Assembly: GCF_003254545.1 (NCBI RefSeq)
Contig: NZ_QJRH01000068.1
Coordinates: 62,001 to 126,000, forward strand
DNA: 64,000 nucleotides
Reading direction: 5' to 3'
Origin: Flavobacterium tistrianum
GTDB lineage: Bacteria > Bacteroidota > Bacteroidia > Flavobacteriales > Flavobacteriaceae
The position numbers and the translations under genes were made by a program. Under the pieces are notes generated by a model. That model made no database searches and had not been told where the DNA came from. It saw only the letters and a program-made list of their open reading frames with translations. Within the stretch, counting starts at the first letter, position 1. Each line of letters starts with the position of its first letter. Below, one piece after another: positions 1 to 10,120 of the stretch.

Positions 1-98
1 AGTCTTATTTTTTCATTGTGCAAAACAGCTTCATTTTTAATCAAGAAATCAATTAAATCAGCTTTTTTTCCATCATGAGCAATAATGGCAATTTCCAT
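1..98 (-). CDS. mgsA: Methylglyoxal synthase, N-terminal fragment (cut by window edge)
   Basis: The reverse strand starts with ATG at 98 and reads MEIAIIAHDGKKADLIDFL before running off the left edge. The beta-strand plus IAHDGKK motif matches the start of methylglyoxal synthase, which converts dihydroxyacetone phosphate to methylglyoxal and phosphate in the cytoplasm as a bypass of lower glycolysis. Only about 32 residues are visible, so the active-site aspartates cannot be checked. It lies 10 bp downstream of the BadF-type kinase on the same strand and next to pfkA and gapA, which fits a triose-phosphate role. The identification rests on a short N-terminus and context. Confidence 0.7.
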   Translation of the reverse strand, partial: MEIAIIAHDGKKADLIDFLIKNEAVLHNEKIR

Positions 99-108
99 AA
101 AACCAGAA

Positions 109-960
109 CTATTGATTAGCGACATGGTAAGCAATTAATCCATCAATAGGCCTTCTTAAAACATTACCTAATTGAAGTTCATATTTGTTAAATGTCTCTT
201 GTAATTCATCTTTCAAATAAAACGCAATAGAACCAACAAAATGTACCGGAACTTCCTTGCAGTTATCGAATTGTTTGATGTAATTCTTAACGAAAGACTT
301 CATTCCTTTGAAGATGATTTTTCTGCAGAATTCTGTGTCTTTATGCTTAATCAAGAATTTAGCGTAAGTAGCTAAATAAGCATTCGGGTTTGGCTCTTTA
401 TATAATTTGTTTTTAATAAAATCTGGATCAACGTCGTACTCTTTTTCAAGCTCAACAGCCAATTCTTTAGGCATTTTATTAAAATAGTACTTTCTAATTA
501 ATTCTTTTCCAAAAACGTTACCACTGCAATCATCCATTACAATATAACCTAATGATTGAACTTTTTGATGCAATGCTTTTCCATCAAAATAACTGCAGTT
601 AGAACCTGTTCCTAAGATAGAAACAATTGCTTCTTCTCCTTTTGGAGTTGTTGCATAAACAGCAGCATAAGTATCTTCTTGAACGTCTACAATTGCGTTA
701 GAAAAATATTCTTGAAAAATTCTTTTCAACCACTCTTTCATTCTGTCTGTACCGCAACCGGCACCGTAAAAGAATAAATGTGTAGCATTTTTTTTGTTTT
801 GTAAGATATCAAAACGGTCATTTAATCTTTCGATAATTTCTGGCTCGTCTAGAATTTCAGGATTTAATCCTAAAGTTTGTGTTGTGAATAATACTTTTCC
901 ATTATCATCTATCGCAATCCAATCGGCTTTAGTAGATCCACTGTCAACTATTAATTTCAT
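109..960 (-). CDS. BadF/BadG/BcrA-type ATPase, N-acetylglucosamine kinase-like
   Basis: A 283-residue protein of the ASKHA (acetate kinase/actin/hsp70) fold. The phosphate-1 loop DSGSTKADW is at residues 6-14 and a second phosphate-binding motif, LGTGSNCSYFDG, lies in the middle. This length and architecture match the Bacteroidota N-acetylglucosamine kinase-like branch of the BadF/BadG/BcrA/BcrD family, which phosphorylates amino sugars with ATP in the cytoplasm. It is downstream of gapA, separated by a hairpin terminator, and only 10 bp from mgsA, so those two are probably co-transcribed. The substrate cannot be told from sequence; glucosamine, N-acetylglucosamine or another hexose are all possible. 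Confidence 0.8.
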   Translation of the reverse strand: MKLIVDSGSTKADWIAIDDNGKVLFTTQTLGLNPEILDEPEIIERLNDRFDILQNKKNATHLFFYGAGCGTDRMKEWLKRIFQEYFSNAIVDVQEDTYAAVYATTPKGEEAIVSILGTGSNCSYFDGKALHQKVQSLGYIVMDDCSGNVFGKELIRKYYFNKMPKELAVELEKEYDVDPDFIKNKLYKEPNPNAYLATYAKFLIKHKDTEFCRKIIFKGMKSFVKNYIKQFDNCKEVPVHFVGSIAFYLKDELQETFNKYELQLGNVLRRPIDGLIAYHVANQ

Positions 961-1043
961 TTGTTTAGTTTTTGGAATTAGGTTTTTCTATCTTTAACTT
1001 AAAAGTGTATTTTTTACATTAATTATAGAAGTGACAAAATAAG

Positions 1044-1075
1044 AAAATCCCGTTATTGTAAAGTAACGGGATTTT
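1044..1075 (-). terminator. Hairpin terminator after gapA
   Basis: A perfect 12-bp inverted repeat (AAAATCCCGTTA and its complement) has an 8-nt loop and is followed on the minus strand by a T-rich tract. It sits between the gapA stop and the BadF-kinase start, so it probably ends or attenuates the pfkA-gapA transcript. Confidence 0.75.
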
Positions 1076-1091
1076 GCAAAAATATATATTA

Positions 1092-2129
<1,038 letters not shown>

Positions 2130-2191
2130 CTATTTCAAAGTCTAATTTCCTCACAATAAACTTCTTTTCTTTTTTAAACTTTTTATATTAG

Positions 2192-3178
2192 TTATGTCGA
2201 CATAATGTCTGACACTCTTAACAATTCTTTGTCAATCTCTGATTTTCCTTTAATAGCCTGCTCAAGTGGAGTCAAGATTACTTTATCTTCGCGAAGTCCC
2301 ACCATATAGTTAGATTTTCCTTCAATTAAAGATTCTACTGCTTTTACTCCAAGACGGCTCGCTAAAACACGGTCAAAACAAGATGGAGAACCACCACGCT
2401 GCATGTGTCCTAAAACAGAAACTCTTACGTCGTATTCAGGAAGGTTGGCTTCAACATAATCTTTTAATTCGAATACGTTTTTACCAATCTTATCTCCTTC
2501 AGCAATAACAACTATACTTGATGATTTTCCTGATGCTTTACTTTTTTGAAGTGAATCTAAAAGACGATCCAAACCCAAATCTTCTTCAGGAATAAGGATT
2601 TCTTCTGCTCCTGCACCAATACCTGCATTAAGAGCGATATGGCCAGCATCTCTACCCATAACCTCTACAAAGAAAAGACGGTTATGCGAACTTGCTGTAT
2701 CTCTAATTTTGTCGATACAGTCTACAACAGTATTCAAAGCAGTGTCATACCCTAAAGTAAAACTTGTACCATAAATATCATTATCAATTGTACCTGGAAT
2801 TCCCATTACCGGGAAACCAAATTCTGCATTAAAAATTAATCCTCCAGTAAAACTTCCATCACCACCAATAACAACTAAAGCATCTACACCAGCCTTAACA
2901 AGATTCTCGTGTGCTTTCTTTCTACCTTCAGGGGTTCTAAACTCAACTGAACGAGCCGATTTTAAGATCGTTCCACCTTTGTTTACAATATTATTTACGC
3001 TACGTGGTCCCATCTCTTTGAAGTCACCCTCAATCATTCCCTGGTACCCTCTATAAATTCCGATACATTCTATATTGTGATATGCGCAAGTTCGAACAAC
3101 TGATCGTATTGCAGCATTCATTCCAGGTGAATCTCCTCCTGAGGTAAGAACACCTACTTTTTTTATTGTTTTTGGCAT
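2192..3178 (-). CDS. pfkA: ATP-dependent 6-phosphofructokinase
   Basis: A 328-residue bacterial PfkA, the committed step of glycolysis (fructose-6-phosphate to fructose-1,6-bisphosphate). Family signatures in order are GVLTSGGDSPGMNAAIR (ATP-binding glycine loop), GGDGSFTGG, PGTIDNDIYGT (catalytic TIDND) and the C-terminal GHMQRGGSPSCFDR effector/substrate motif. The Gly in GGDGS supports ATP rather than pyrophosphate as phosphoryl donor. Length is normal. It is first in the minus-strand cluster with gapA downstream. The 308-bp gap upstream holds the tamB terminator, so it probably has its own promoter there. Confidence 0.96.
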   Translation of the reverse strand: MPKTIKKVGVLTSGGDSPGMNAAIRSVVRTCAYHNIECIGIYRGYQGMIEGDFKEMGPRSVNNIVNKGGTILKSARSVEFRTPEGRKKAHENLVKAGVDALVVIGGDGSFTGGLIFNAEFGFPVMGIPGTIDNDIYGTSFTLGYDTALNTVVDCIDKIRDTASSHNRLFFVEVMGRDAGHIALNAGIGAGAEEILIPEEDLGLDRLLDSLQKSKASGKSSSIVVIAEGDKIGKNVFELKDYVEANLPEYDVRVSVLGHMQRGGSPSCFDRVLASRLGVKAVESLIEGKSNYMVGLREDKVILTPLEQAIKGKSEIDKELLRVSDIMST

Positions 3179-3486
3179 TATTTAAGTATTAAAGTGTAAA
3201 ATTAGCAAACATTCAGCACTTTTCGGGTTACGATTATCATAAATTAATAAAATCTGTTAAATTCAAACGTTTTCGTTAATAAGTTTTTTCTAGGAAAAAA
3301 TTTCATTAAAAATAATAAAACGCTATTTTTTTAATTAAATCGTCAAAATTAACAATACCCTAATGAAGTGTTATAAAAATAGAATTTCCCGCTCATATGG
3401 AAAATTTTAAAAGAGTCCCTAAATTTAGCACAAAAAAAACCATTATGAGAATAATGGTTTTATAAAAGGTTATTTTTAACAAAGTG
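3179..3486. other. Intergenic region between tamB and pfkA
   Basis: This 308-bp AT-rich gap holds the tamB terminator hairpin at 3432-3461. On the minus strand near 3195-3215 there is a near-consensus -7 element (TAATTTTA instead of TAnnTTTG) that could drive pfkA. I see no conserved ORF or RNA gene in it. Confidence 0.5.
3432..3461 (-). terminator. Terminator after tamB
   Basis: The 10-bp stem AAAACCATTA/TAATGGTTTT with a 6-nt loop is followed on the minus strand by a run of eight T residues, just 26 bp past the tamB stop. This is a standard intrinsic terminator. Confidence 0.85.
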
Positions 3487-6400
3487 TTAATAATCGTTAT
3501 CAGGAATTAGTCCTTGATTATTGCTTGGAGTTTGTTCCTGTTCTTTTTTCTTTTTCTTTTCTTCTTCTTTTTTCCTTTTCTCTTCGTCTTCCTTTGCTTT
3601 CTTTTTATTTTTTTCTGAATCTTTCTTGCTTGAGAAATTCATATATTCAGGAAGATACGAATCTTGAAGATCGTCATGAGAAGAATTTTTTACAGCTTTT
3701 TCTATTTTATGATTTTTAAATAGCTTATTTACAAGCTCGCTAAAGGTATCAAAATCTACTTCGTACGAAATACCGACACCTTGCGTATACCCAATTCCTT
3801 GTCCTATATAATTAATGTCGTTTTCTTTATTAAACAAACGAAGGTTCATTGTTCCGTCTTCATTTACTCGATACAGAATTTCGATATCTCCAACAATTGC
3901 AGATTCATTCACACCTCCAACAGGAACTCCTAATTTCCCGTTAATAGTAATTCTTTCATTAATCTGAGAAGATATATTAGCCACAAACTGACCGTCAACC
4001 TCCTGCCCCGTTCTTCTGTCTGCAGCAATGTAATTTAAGTCAATATTTACTTTATCATTGTCCGACTTGATAATGCCACCCAACAAACTTGAAGCGGTTT
4101 CTGTCAATGTTCCAGAAAAATCTCCTTGGCTAAATCCGTCGGTACTCATAAACGAACCAGTCGATAATAAGTAAAGTGCTTGTGTCTGACGAATATCTTT
4201 ATCGTCTAATTTATATTGTATCTCCGATTTTAAAACATTACTTACAGACGGAAACTGAATATCAAAATTAGGTTCTGGACTCGCCAAATCTCCTCTCAAT
4301 CCAATAACCACTTCTACTGGAACTTTTTTATTGAATGAAGAAGTATTATCTAAAAGTACTGCTGGATTGGCTTGCGTCTTATAAACTGCTTCTAAATTCA
4401 GCTGGGCACGCATTGGGTTTCCTTCCCAAATAATCGAACCTCCTTTTTTAACCGTAAACTTTTTATCGATAAGTCCACCGTATTTAAAATTATAAGTTCC
4501 TTCATATGCCTGGAAATCCCCCCACATATTAAATTTACCTAACGTATTGATTTTAAACAACAATGATCCGTATCCTCGACCTTTCATACCATGCCCCGAA
4601 TTTCGATCTAAAATAACTTCTACTTCGGCATCTGGCGTAATATCGAAATCAAATTCCAGTTCAAGTCCGTTATAGTCTCTTGTTTTTTCAACAATTCCGT
4701 TCTCTAGATTATACTTTTCTTTCGGCGTCACAAAATGAATCCAGCTGCTTTCTCCAACACTTTGTGCATTATTAATTGGAATCTTAACTTCTGTGCCTTT
4801 TTCAGATTTCGCATCTACCTTAATAAATAAACCTTCTACAGGACCTTTTATACTAGCCGTTCCATTTATAAAGGCAGTTCCAAAATAAGCAGCATCTTCA
4901 CTGTCTTTTGTATCCAATGCCACTAATCGTTTAGAAGTGATATTTAAATCCAGTTTCCAATCGCCAAAATTATTATGCTCGATAGTTCCATTCAGCAAAC
5001 CTTTTGTACCATATTTTGTATCCGTTAACTGATTATTTCTAAACAAGAATTTTTCATTGGTTAAATCAATAACCGTTCGATCGCTTAATTCATAATCGGT
5101 ATTAAGGTACGGAATCGTCATTCCCGCTTTTTCGACATACAAACGACCATTGATTTCTGGTTTTTTCAAATTTCCGACAACAGCGGCATTTCCAGAAACA
5201 GAACCGCGCACATTTGACAAAACATCTCCGCCGACAGTTCCTAAAGTAGCCAGATTGAAACCTTCTAATTTCAAACTCATATCCAAGATGGTCTCCTTAT
5301 TCTCTACGGCAAAAGTTCCGTTAGCTCTAAACGATTCAGTAAAACCATTCTGAATTGAAGAATTAACCGTAAATTTTCTAAAAGATTCATCTCCCGAAAT
5401 ATCAAAATTTAGCGTACCGAGTTCTGTCTTGTTCATCACAAGATGATCAATTTTTATGGATGCAGTGGGCTGATAAACATTTTTGTTCTGCTTATAATTG
5501 ACACTTCCATTCAAGTTACCATTAAATACAAATTTGGAATTTGCGGGGGTTATTTTATTAATATCAACATCTTCAAAAGTAAGTTCGAGATCTTTATAAT
5601 CTTTCCCTTTTATAACTCCATTTAAATCAATTTTCTGATTTTCATGAGACAAAACGATATTGTCGAATGTGAAGTTTTTAAAATACTGATCAATAACAAT
5701 CTGATTATCCTTTTCTGCATCTTCGTTTAAGTACCAGATATAATCCTTAAACTTCATTTCAGACTTTTTGATTCCGACAATGTTATTTTTGTTCTTATCA
5801 ATGGTATGAAACAAATCAAGATTAAAGTAATCTTCGCCCTTATCTCCTCCTTTAAACTCAGAACGAACAAAAAGCGTGTCATTTGCCGTAACATTAATCA
5901 AATTAAAATCACGTATTTTATAATAAGGTGTTTTTATACTGTCTAATTCGACATAAGCATTGTAAAGCGGATTTTTATTATCGATGTTAATTCGAATGTT
6001 ATCAAATGTACTTTTGTCTGCTGTAATTTTTTTAGATCTAAAACGGAATTTAAATTCCTGCAAATCAGAATCTATTTTTCCTCTCACAACGGTCGAAGAA
6101 TCAATATTTATTTCCGGGTAAAGCATTTCGACCACTTTATCATAAACACGGAAATTGAAATTCAAGAATTGTCCTTTTCTAACTTTATAAGGCTTGTAAT
6201 TGGTATACAAACTACCAACAGAATTCATGACCAATTTATCCAATTGATCAAATCTAAATTTACCTACAATTTTTCCGTCTACAACATCATTCGAACTTAC
6301 TGTAATGGTTCTTAAGCGATCTGCATCAAAACTTGAATTTAAATTTACCTGATCAAAAACATAAGTTGTTTTTGGATTCTGATATTCTGCATCGTTTATA

Positions 6401-8025
6401 AAAATATCACCTTGCAGATTTTCAATAGAATTTCCAGACAATTGAACTACAACATCTCCTTTAAAGTGCGAGATAGAATCATTGATAAATTTAAGTTTTC
6501 GCAAATCTGAATTTTCAACATTAATATGAAAATCATAACGGTTTTCTCTCTTGCTCAAATCCAGCAAACCATCAAAATTCAAATTTAAATTCGGATCATT
6601 TATCGCAATTTGTCCTTTATAATAAGGCAATTTGAAATTTCCGTTGACTACTATATTATTATAGGTGTATTTATTATAATCCAGCTTTGCAATATCTCCT
6701 TTGATAACCGTATTCAAATATTTCTCAGTAAAACCAACGCCATCTACATCAAGATTCAAAGTCGTCTTGCCAATATCTTTTCTGTTTAAAACCGCACCAA
6801 CATCAAAATTATCTAAAACAATATTTCCAGAATAAGAAGCCTTGTCAATAAAATCCATATTATTCAAATGAAGATCGACTTGACCATTTCCTACATCTGT
6901 AGCCATTTTAAAAGCGGTTTCTAATTCTGTTGTCGTTACTTTTGCTTTTCCGACAATATTAAACTTGCCGATTCGCTTCATTTCTTTCGGAAGCCTTTTA
7001 CCTAAAACTCCAGGAAGTAAAACTACCAAATCATCATAACTAGAAAGCAGTTTGCTAAACTTTCCGTCCATAGAAAACTTCTGCGTTTTACTGCCTAGAA
7101 GATTTCTGAAATTGATTGTTCCGTTAATTTTTGACCCGTTTGTGTCGCTTAGTCTCAATCCTGTAAGCGTCATATTATTCAACGGACCGTCTAATTTGGT
7201 TTTCAGTTTAAAATGCTGATTTTTACCTAAACCATCATAAAAATGACGAATATCGTTTGTTGCAATTGAAGAAGAATCTATTAAAACATCAAATCGAACT
7301 TTATCTGTAAAATCAAGAAAATCTGATGGTTTATAATTCAAAATTGCTACACCATAAATAGAAGACCTTTTGGTTTTAATAGCCAGATTTTCAACTTTAA
7401 TCTGTTTTTTGGTATAACTGAATTTCCCAGCAAAGTTAGAAACATACAAACCGCGATGATCCATAAAAGAAAACCTATGAATGTTTGTATTTACATCTGG
7501 GCCGTACAATTTAAACTCGCTGATATAAGCGTTTAATTTTGTAAAATCTAGAAATTTAGGTGTCGTTTTATTTTCGTCAACAACAGAAAATCTTCCTTTT
7601 TCGATGTAGGCATTTTTAGCCGTTAGAAGAAAATGCTTGGTTGATTTTTTCTTAGGTGTATTCTCTACCTCAAAAGCTTGGATAAATTTATTGATATTAT
7701 TTTCATCTTCACCTTTGTAGGTTTTCAAATTAAAAATCAAACCTGTCAAACGTAAATCGCCAAAAATTAAATCTCCGTCTAAGAGCCTACTAAAACTGGC
7801 AATATCAGTAGTGATGATATCCGAATAAATCATCGTTTTTTTATGATGATCTAGGATTGTCACTTTCTTCAATTTTACTCCACCAAAAATATTGATTGCC
7901 GTTTTTTCAACGTTAATATTAACCTTGTAATCTTCATTTAATCTGTTGGTAACATAATTGGCAATCTGTGTCTGAACGACAGGAAGAGAGAGTATGATAG
8001 CGAGTGCTAACAAAAGTAAAATCAA
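3487..8025 (-). CDS. tamB: TamB-like translocation/assembly module (DUF490) protein
   Basis: A 1512-residue protein with an N-terminal membrane anchor (LLLLALAIILSLPVV), a very long beta-rich AsmA/TamB body, and a C-terminal DUF490-type region (near 1100-1440) with the usual ending of TamB homologues. The last ~70 residues are a Lys/Glu-rich tail (EDEEKRKKEEEKKKKKEQEQ). TamB proteins span the periplasm and help deliver phospholipids or outer-membrane proteins. Start: no ATG exists in frame. TTG at 8025 would drop the basic residues usually preceding the anchor; the frame stays open to an ATT at 8095-8097, just after a stop at 8098-8100, and encodes IKRKTKIKEAIKKVKK. The true start may be non-canonical. 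It is divergent from tsaD. Confidence 0.88.
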   Translation of the reverse strand: MILLLLALAIILSLPVVQTQIANYVTNRLNEDYKVNINVEKTAINIFGGVKLKKVTILDHHKKTMIYSDIITTDIASFSRLLDGDLIFGDLRLTGLIFNLKTYKGEDENNINKFIQAFEVENTPKKKSTKHFLLTAKNAYIEKGRFSVVDENKTTPKFLDFTKLNAYISEFKLYGPDVNTNIHRFSFMDHRGLYVSNFAGKFSYTKKQIKVENLAIKTKRSSIYGVAILNYKPSDFLDFTDKVRFDVLIDSSSIATNDIRHFYDGLGKNQHFKLKTKLDGPLNNMTLTGLRLSDTNGSKINGTINFRNLLGSKTQKFSMDGKFSKLLSSYDDLVVLLPGVLGKRLPKEMKRIGKFNIVGKAKVTTTELETAFKMATDVGNGQVDLHLNNMDFIDKASYSGNIVLDNFDVGAVLNRKDIGKTTLNLDVDGVGFTEKYLNTVIKGDIAKLDYNKYTYNNIVVNGNFKLPYYKGQIAINDPNLNLNFDGLLDLSKRENRYDFHINVENSDLRKLKFINDSISHFKGDVVVQLSGNSIENLQGDIFINDAEYQNPKTTYVFDQVNLNSSFDADRLRTITVSSNDVVDGKIVGKFRFDQLDKLVMNSVGSLYTNYKPYKVRKGQFLNFNFRVYDKVVEMLYPEINIDSSTVVRGKIDSDLQEFKFRFRSKKITADKSTFDNIRINIDNKNPLYNAYVELDSIKTPYYKIRDFNLINVTANDTLFVRSEFKGGDKGEDYFNLDLFHTIDKNKNNIVGIKKSEMKFKDYIWYLNEDAEKDNQIVIDQYFKNFTFDNIVLSHENQKIDLNGVIKGKDYKDLELTFEDVDINKITPANSKFVFNGNLNGSVNYKQNKNVYQPTASIKIDHLVMNKTELGTLNFDISGDESFRKFTVNSSIQNGFTESFRANGTFAVENKETILDMSLKLEGFNLATLGTVGGDVLSNVRGSVSGNAAVVGNLKKPEINGRLYVEKAGMTIPYLNTDYELSDRTVIDLTNEKFLFRNNQLTDTKYGTKGLLNGTIEHNNFGDWKLDLNITSKRLVALDTKDSEDAAYFGTAFINGTASIKGPVEGLFIKVDAKSEKGTEVKIPINNAQSVGESSWIHFVTPKEKYNLENGIVEKTRDYNGLELEFDFDITPDAEVEVILDRNSGHGMKGRGYGSLLFKINTLGKFNMWGDFQAYEGTYNFKYGGLIDKKFTVKKGGSIIWEGNPMRAQLNLEAVYKTQANPAVLLDNTSSFNKKVPVEVVIGLRGDLASPEPNFDIQFPSVSNVLKSEIQYKLDDKDIRQTQALYLLSTGSFMSTDGFSQGDFSGTLTETASSLLGGIIKSDNDKVNIDLNYIAADRRTGQEVDGQFVANISSQINERITINGKLGVPVGGVNESAIVGDIEILYRVNEDGTMNLRLFNKENDINYIGQGIGYTQGVGISYEVDFDTFSELVNKLFKNHKIEKAVKNSSHDDLQDSYLPEYMNFSSKKDSEKNKKKAKEDEEKRKKEEEKKKKKEQEQTPSNNQGLIPDNDY

Positions 8026-8219
8026 CCCAATTAGGGTTCTAGATATTATTTTCTTTACTTTTTTGATAGCTTCTTTAATTTTAGTTTTTCTTTTAATTTA
8101 TTTGAACAGACAAAGAACGGCTGTTTTTGATAAAAATTCTTTAATTTTGGGGCACTGCTTAAATCAAAGAGATGTAATCATTTGATTTGTCAAATATAAT
8201 TCAAAATTTGTGCCTTTAT

Positions 8220-9242
8220 ATGCAAAATCCAGAGGTTTTTATTCTAGCCATCGAAAGTTCATGCGATGATACTGCTGCCGCGGTTTTACATAACGACAAA
8301 GTATTGTCAAATGTTGTAGCCAATCAATTAATTCATAATCAATACGGAGGTGTTGTTCCCGAATTGGCTTCCCGAGCGCATCAGCAGAATATTGTACCAG
8401 TGATAGATGCTGCACTTCGTAAAGCAAATGTACAAAAAGAACAGTTAAGCGCAATCGCATTTACGCAAGGACCAGGATTAATGGGCTCTTTATTGGTGGG
8501 AACTTCATTCAGTAAATCATTATCATTAGCTTTAAATGTTCCGTTAATTGCTGTAAATCATATGCATGCTCATATTTTGGCTCATTTTATTGATGAAGAA
8601 GGTTACGATAAACCAGAATTTCCTTTTTTAGCTTTAACAATAAGTGGCGGACACACGCAAATTGTAAAAGTAAATAGCTTTTTTGATATGGAAATTATCG
8701 GGGAAACTACAGATGACGCTGTAGGTGAAGCATTTGATAAAAGTGCCAAAATTCTTGGACTTCCTTATCCTGGTGGACCTTTGATTGATAAATATGCAAA
8801 AGAAGGAAATCCGAAAGCATTTCCTTTTACAAAACCGAAAGTTCCAGGATTAGATTTCAGTTTCTCTGGACTGAAAACGGCTATTTTATATTTCATTCAA
8901 AAAAACAAACAGCAGAATCCGAATTTTATTGAAGAAAACTTAAATGATATCTGCGCTTCTATTCAGCATACGATTATCGAAATCTTGATGGATAAAATTA
9001 AACTAGCTGTAAAAGAAACTGGAATTACACAAATCGCTATTGGCGGTGGAGTTTCAGCAAATTCTGGCATTCGAAATACTTTAAAAGAAACCGAAAGCAA
9101 ATACGGCTGGAAAACTTTTATTCCGAAATTTGAATATACAACAGATAATGCTGCAATGATTGGAATTGTAGGATACCAAAAATACTTATCTAATCGTTTC
9201 GAAACTTCTTCTGTAGTTTCTAAAGCCAGAATCGAATTTTAA
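8220..9242 (+). CDS. tsaD: tRNA threonylcarbamoyladenosine synthase catalytic subunit TsaD
   Basis: TsaD (Kae1/Qri7 family) transfers threonylcarbamoyl from TC-AMP to A37 of ANN-decoding tRNAs with TsaB and TsaE. Visible motifs are the N-terminal ILAIESSCDDTAAAV, the metal-binding NHMHAHILAH, the glycine-rich LTISGGHTQIV, and the C-terminal GGGVSANSGIR and TTDNAAMIG segments. I chose ATG 8220 (340 aa) because the family begins a few residues before the ILAIESSCD strand; an in-frame TTG at 8187 would add 11 unsupported residues. rsmE follows after 2 bp, giving a two-gene RNA-modification operon. Confidence 0.97.
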   Translation: MQNPEVFILAIESSCDDTAAAVLHNDKVLSNVVANQLIHNQYGGVVPELASRAHQQNIVPVIDAALRKANVQKEQLSAIAFTQGPGLMGSLLVGTSFSKSLSLALNVPLIAVNHMHAHILAHFIDEEGYDKPEFPFLALTISGGHTQIVKVNSFFDMEIIGETTDDAVGEAFDKSAKILGLPYPGGPLIDKYAKEGNPKAFPFTKPKVPGLDFSFSGLKTAILYFIQKNKQQNPNFIEENLNDICASIQHTIIEILMDKIKLAVKETGITQIAIGGGVSANSGIRNTLKETESKYGWKTFIPKFEYTTDNAAMIGIVGYQKYLSNRFETSSVVSKARIEF

Positions 9243-9244
9243 TC

Positions 9245-9949
9245 ATGCAGTTATTTTTTAATCCGAATATAGACTCGACGACCGAAAGTTTTTCTTTTGA
9301 TAAAGAAGAAAGCCGTCATATCATAAAAGTTCTAAGAAAAAAAGACGGAGATATTCTGCATGTTACAAATGGCTCTGGACTTTTGTTTGAAACTCAGATC
9401 ACTCTGGCTTCAGACAATAAATGTACCGTAGAAGTGCTTTCTATAACAAATGCCGAAAAGCCAAAATTCCATTTGCATTTGGCCGTTGCTCCAACCAAAA
9501 TGAATGACCGTTTTGAATGGTTTTTAGAAAAAGCGACTGAAATTGGCATTCAAGAAATTACACCCATTTTCTGTGATCGCTCTGAACGAAAAGTAATTAA
9601 TCGGGATCGTTTTGAGAAAATCATTCTTTCGGCCATGAAACAATGCAATGAAACTTTTTTGCCAAAATTGAACGAAGCCATTTCGTTTAAAGAGTTCATT
9701 AAACGAAAGCAAAATGGTTTATCTCTAATTGCACATTGTGAAGAAACCGATAAAAAATCACTAAAAGAGGTTTTAAAACCCAATGAAGATGTAACGATTC
9801 TAATTGGTCCAGAAGGCGACTTTTCTGAGAAAGAAATTGCATTGGCATTAGAAAACAATTACAAACCAGTAACTTTAGGAAACACGCGCTTGAGAACAGA
9901 AACAGCTGCAGTTGTGGCTTGTCATAGCGTTGTTTTTTTTAATGAATAA
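9245..9949 (+). CDS. rsmE: 16S rRNA (uracil1498-N3)-methyltransferase
   Basis: A 234-residue SPOUT-fold methyltransferase of the RsmE family, which methylates N3 of U1498 in helix 44 of 16S rRNA using SAM. It has an N-terminal PUA-like part (ESRHIIKVLRKKDGD), the WFLEKATEIGIQEITPIFC segment, and the knot motifs LIGPEGDFSEKE and LGNTRLRTETAAV that form the SAM pocket. Length is normal. The start ATG lies 2 bp after the tsaD stop, implying co-transcription. The downstream 170 bp contains a hairpin repeat that may act as the 3' boundary of the transcript. Confidence 0.95.
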   Translation: MQLFFNPNIDSTTESFSFDKEESRHIIKVLRKKDGDILHVTNGSGLLFETQITLASDNKCTVEVLSITNAEKPKFHLHLAVAPTKMNDRFEWFLEKATEIGIQEITPIFCDRSERKVINRDRFEKIILSAMKQCNETFLPKLNEAISFKEFIKRKQNGLSLIAHCEETDKKSLKEVLKPNEDVTILIGPEGDFSEKEIALALENNYKPVTLGNTRLRTETAAVVACHSVVFFNE

Positions 9950-10001
9950 ACAAATTAAAGACAATTAAATTTGACATTTCAAGAGAATAAATCAACTCAA
10001 T

Positions 10002-10105
10002 TTTGTCATTTTGACGAAGGAGAAATCTCCGCGAGAAGCTCCGCAACGAAGAGCCAAACTTTGTAGAGTTGCTTGTAGAGATTTCTCCTTCGTCGAAATG
10101 ACAAA
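10002..10105. repeat. Palindromic intergenic repeat, GTCATT family, copy 1
   Basis: Terminal arms of 28 nt (10002-10029 and 10078-10105) are inverted complements with one mismatch, starting TTTGTCATTTTGACGAAGG; the centre is a variable ~48-nt segment. The same outer sequence recurs at 38025-38126 and related forms at 28610-28707 and 45722-45803. As RNA it would form a long hairpin between rsmE and the DUF4159 gene. Confidence 0.9.
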
Positions 10106-10120
10106 TAAAGATCTAAAAGA

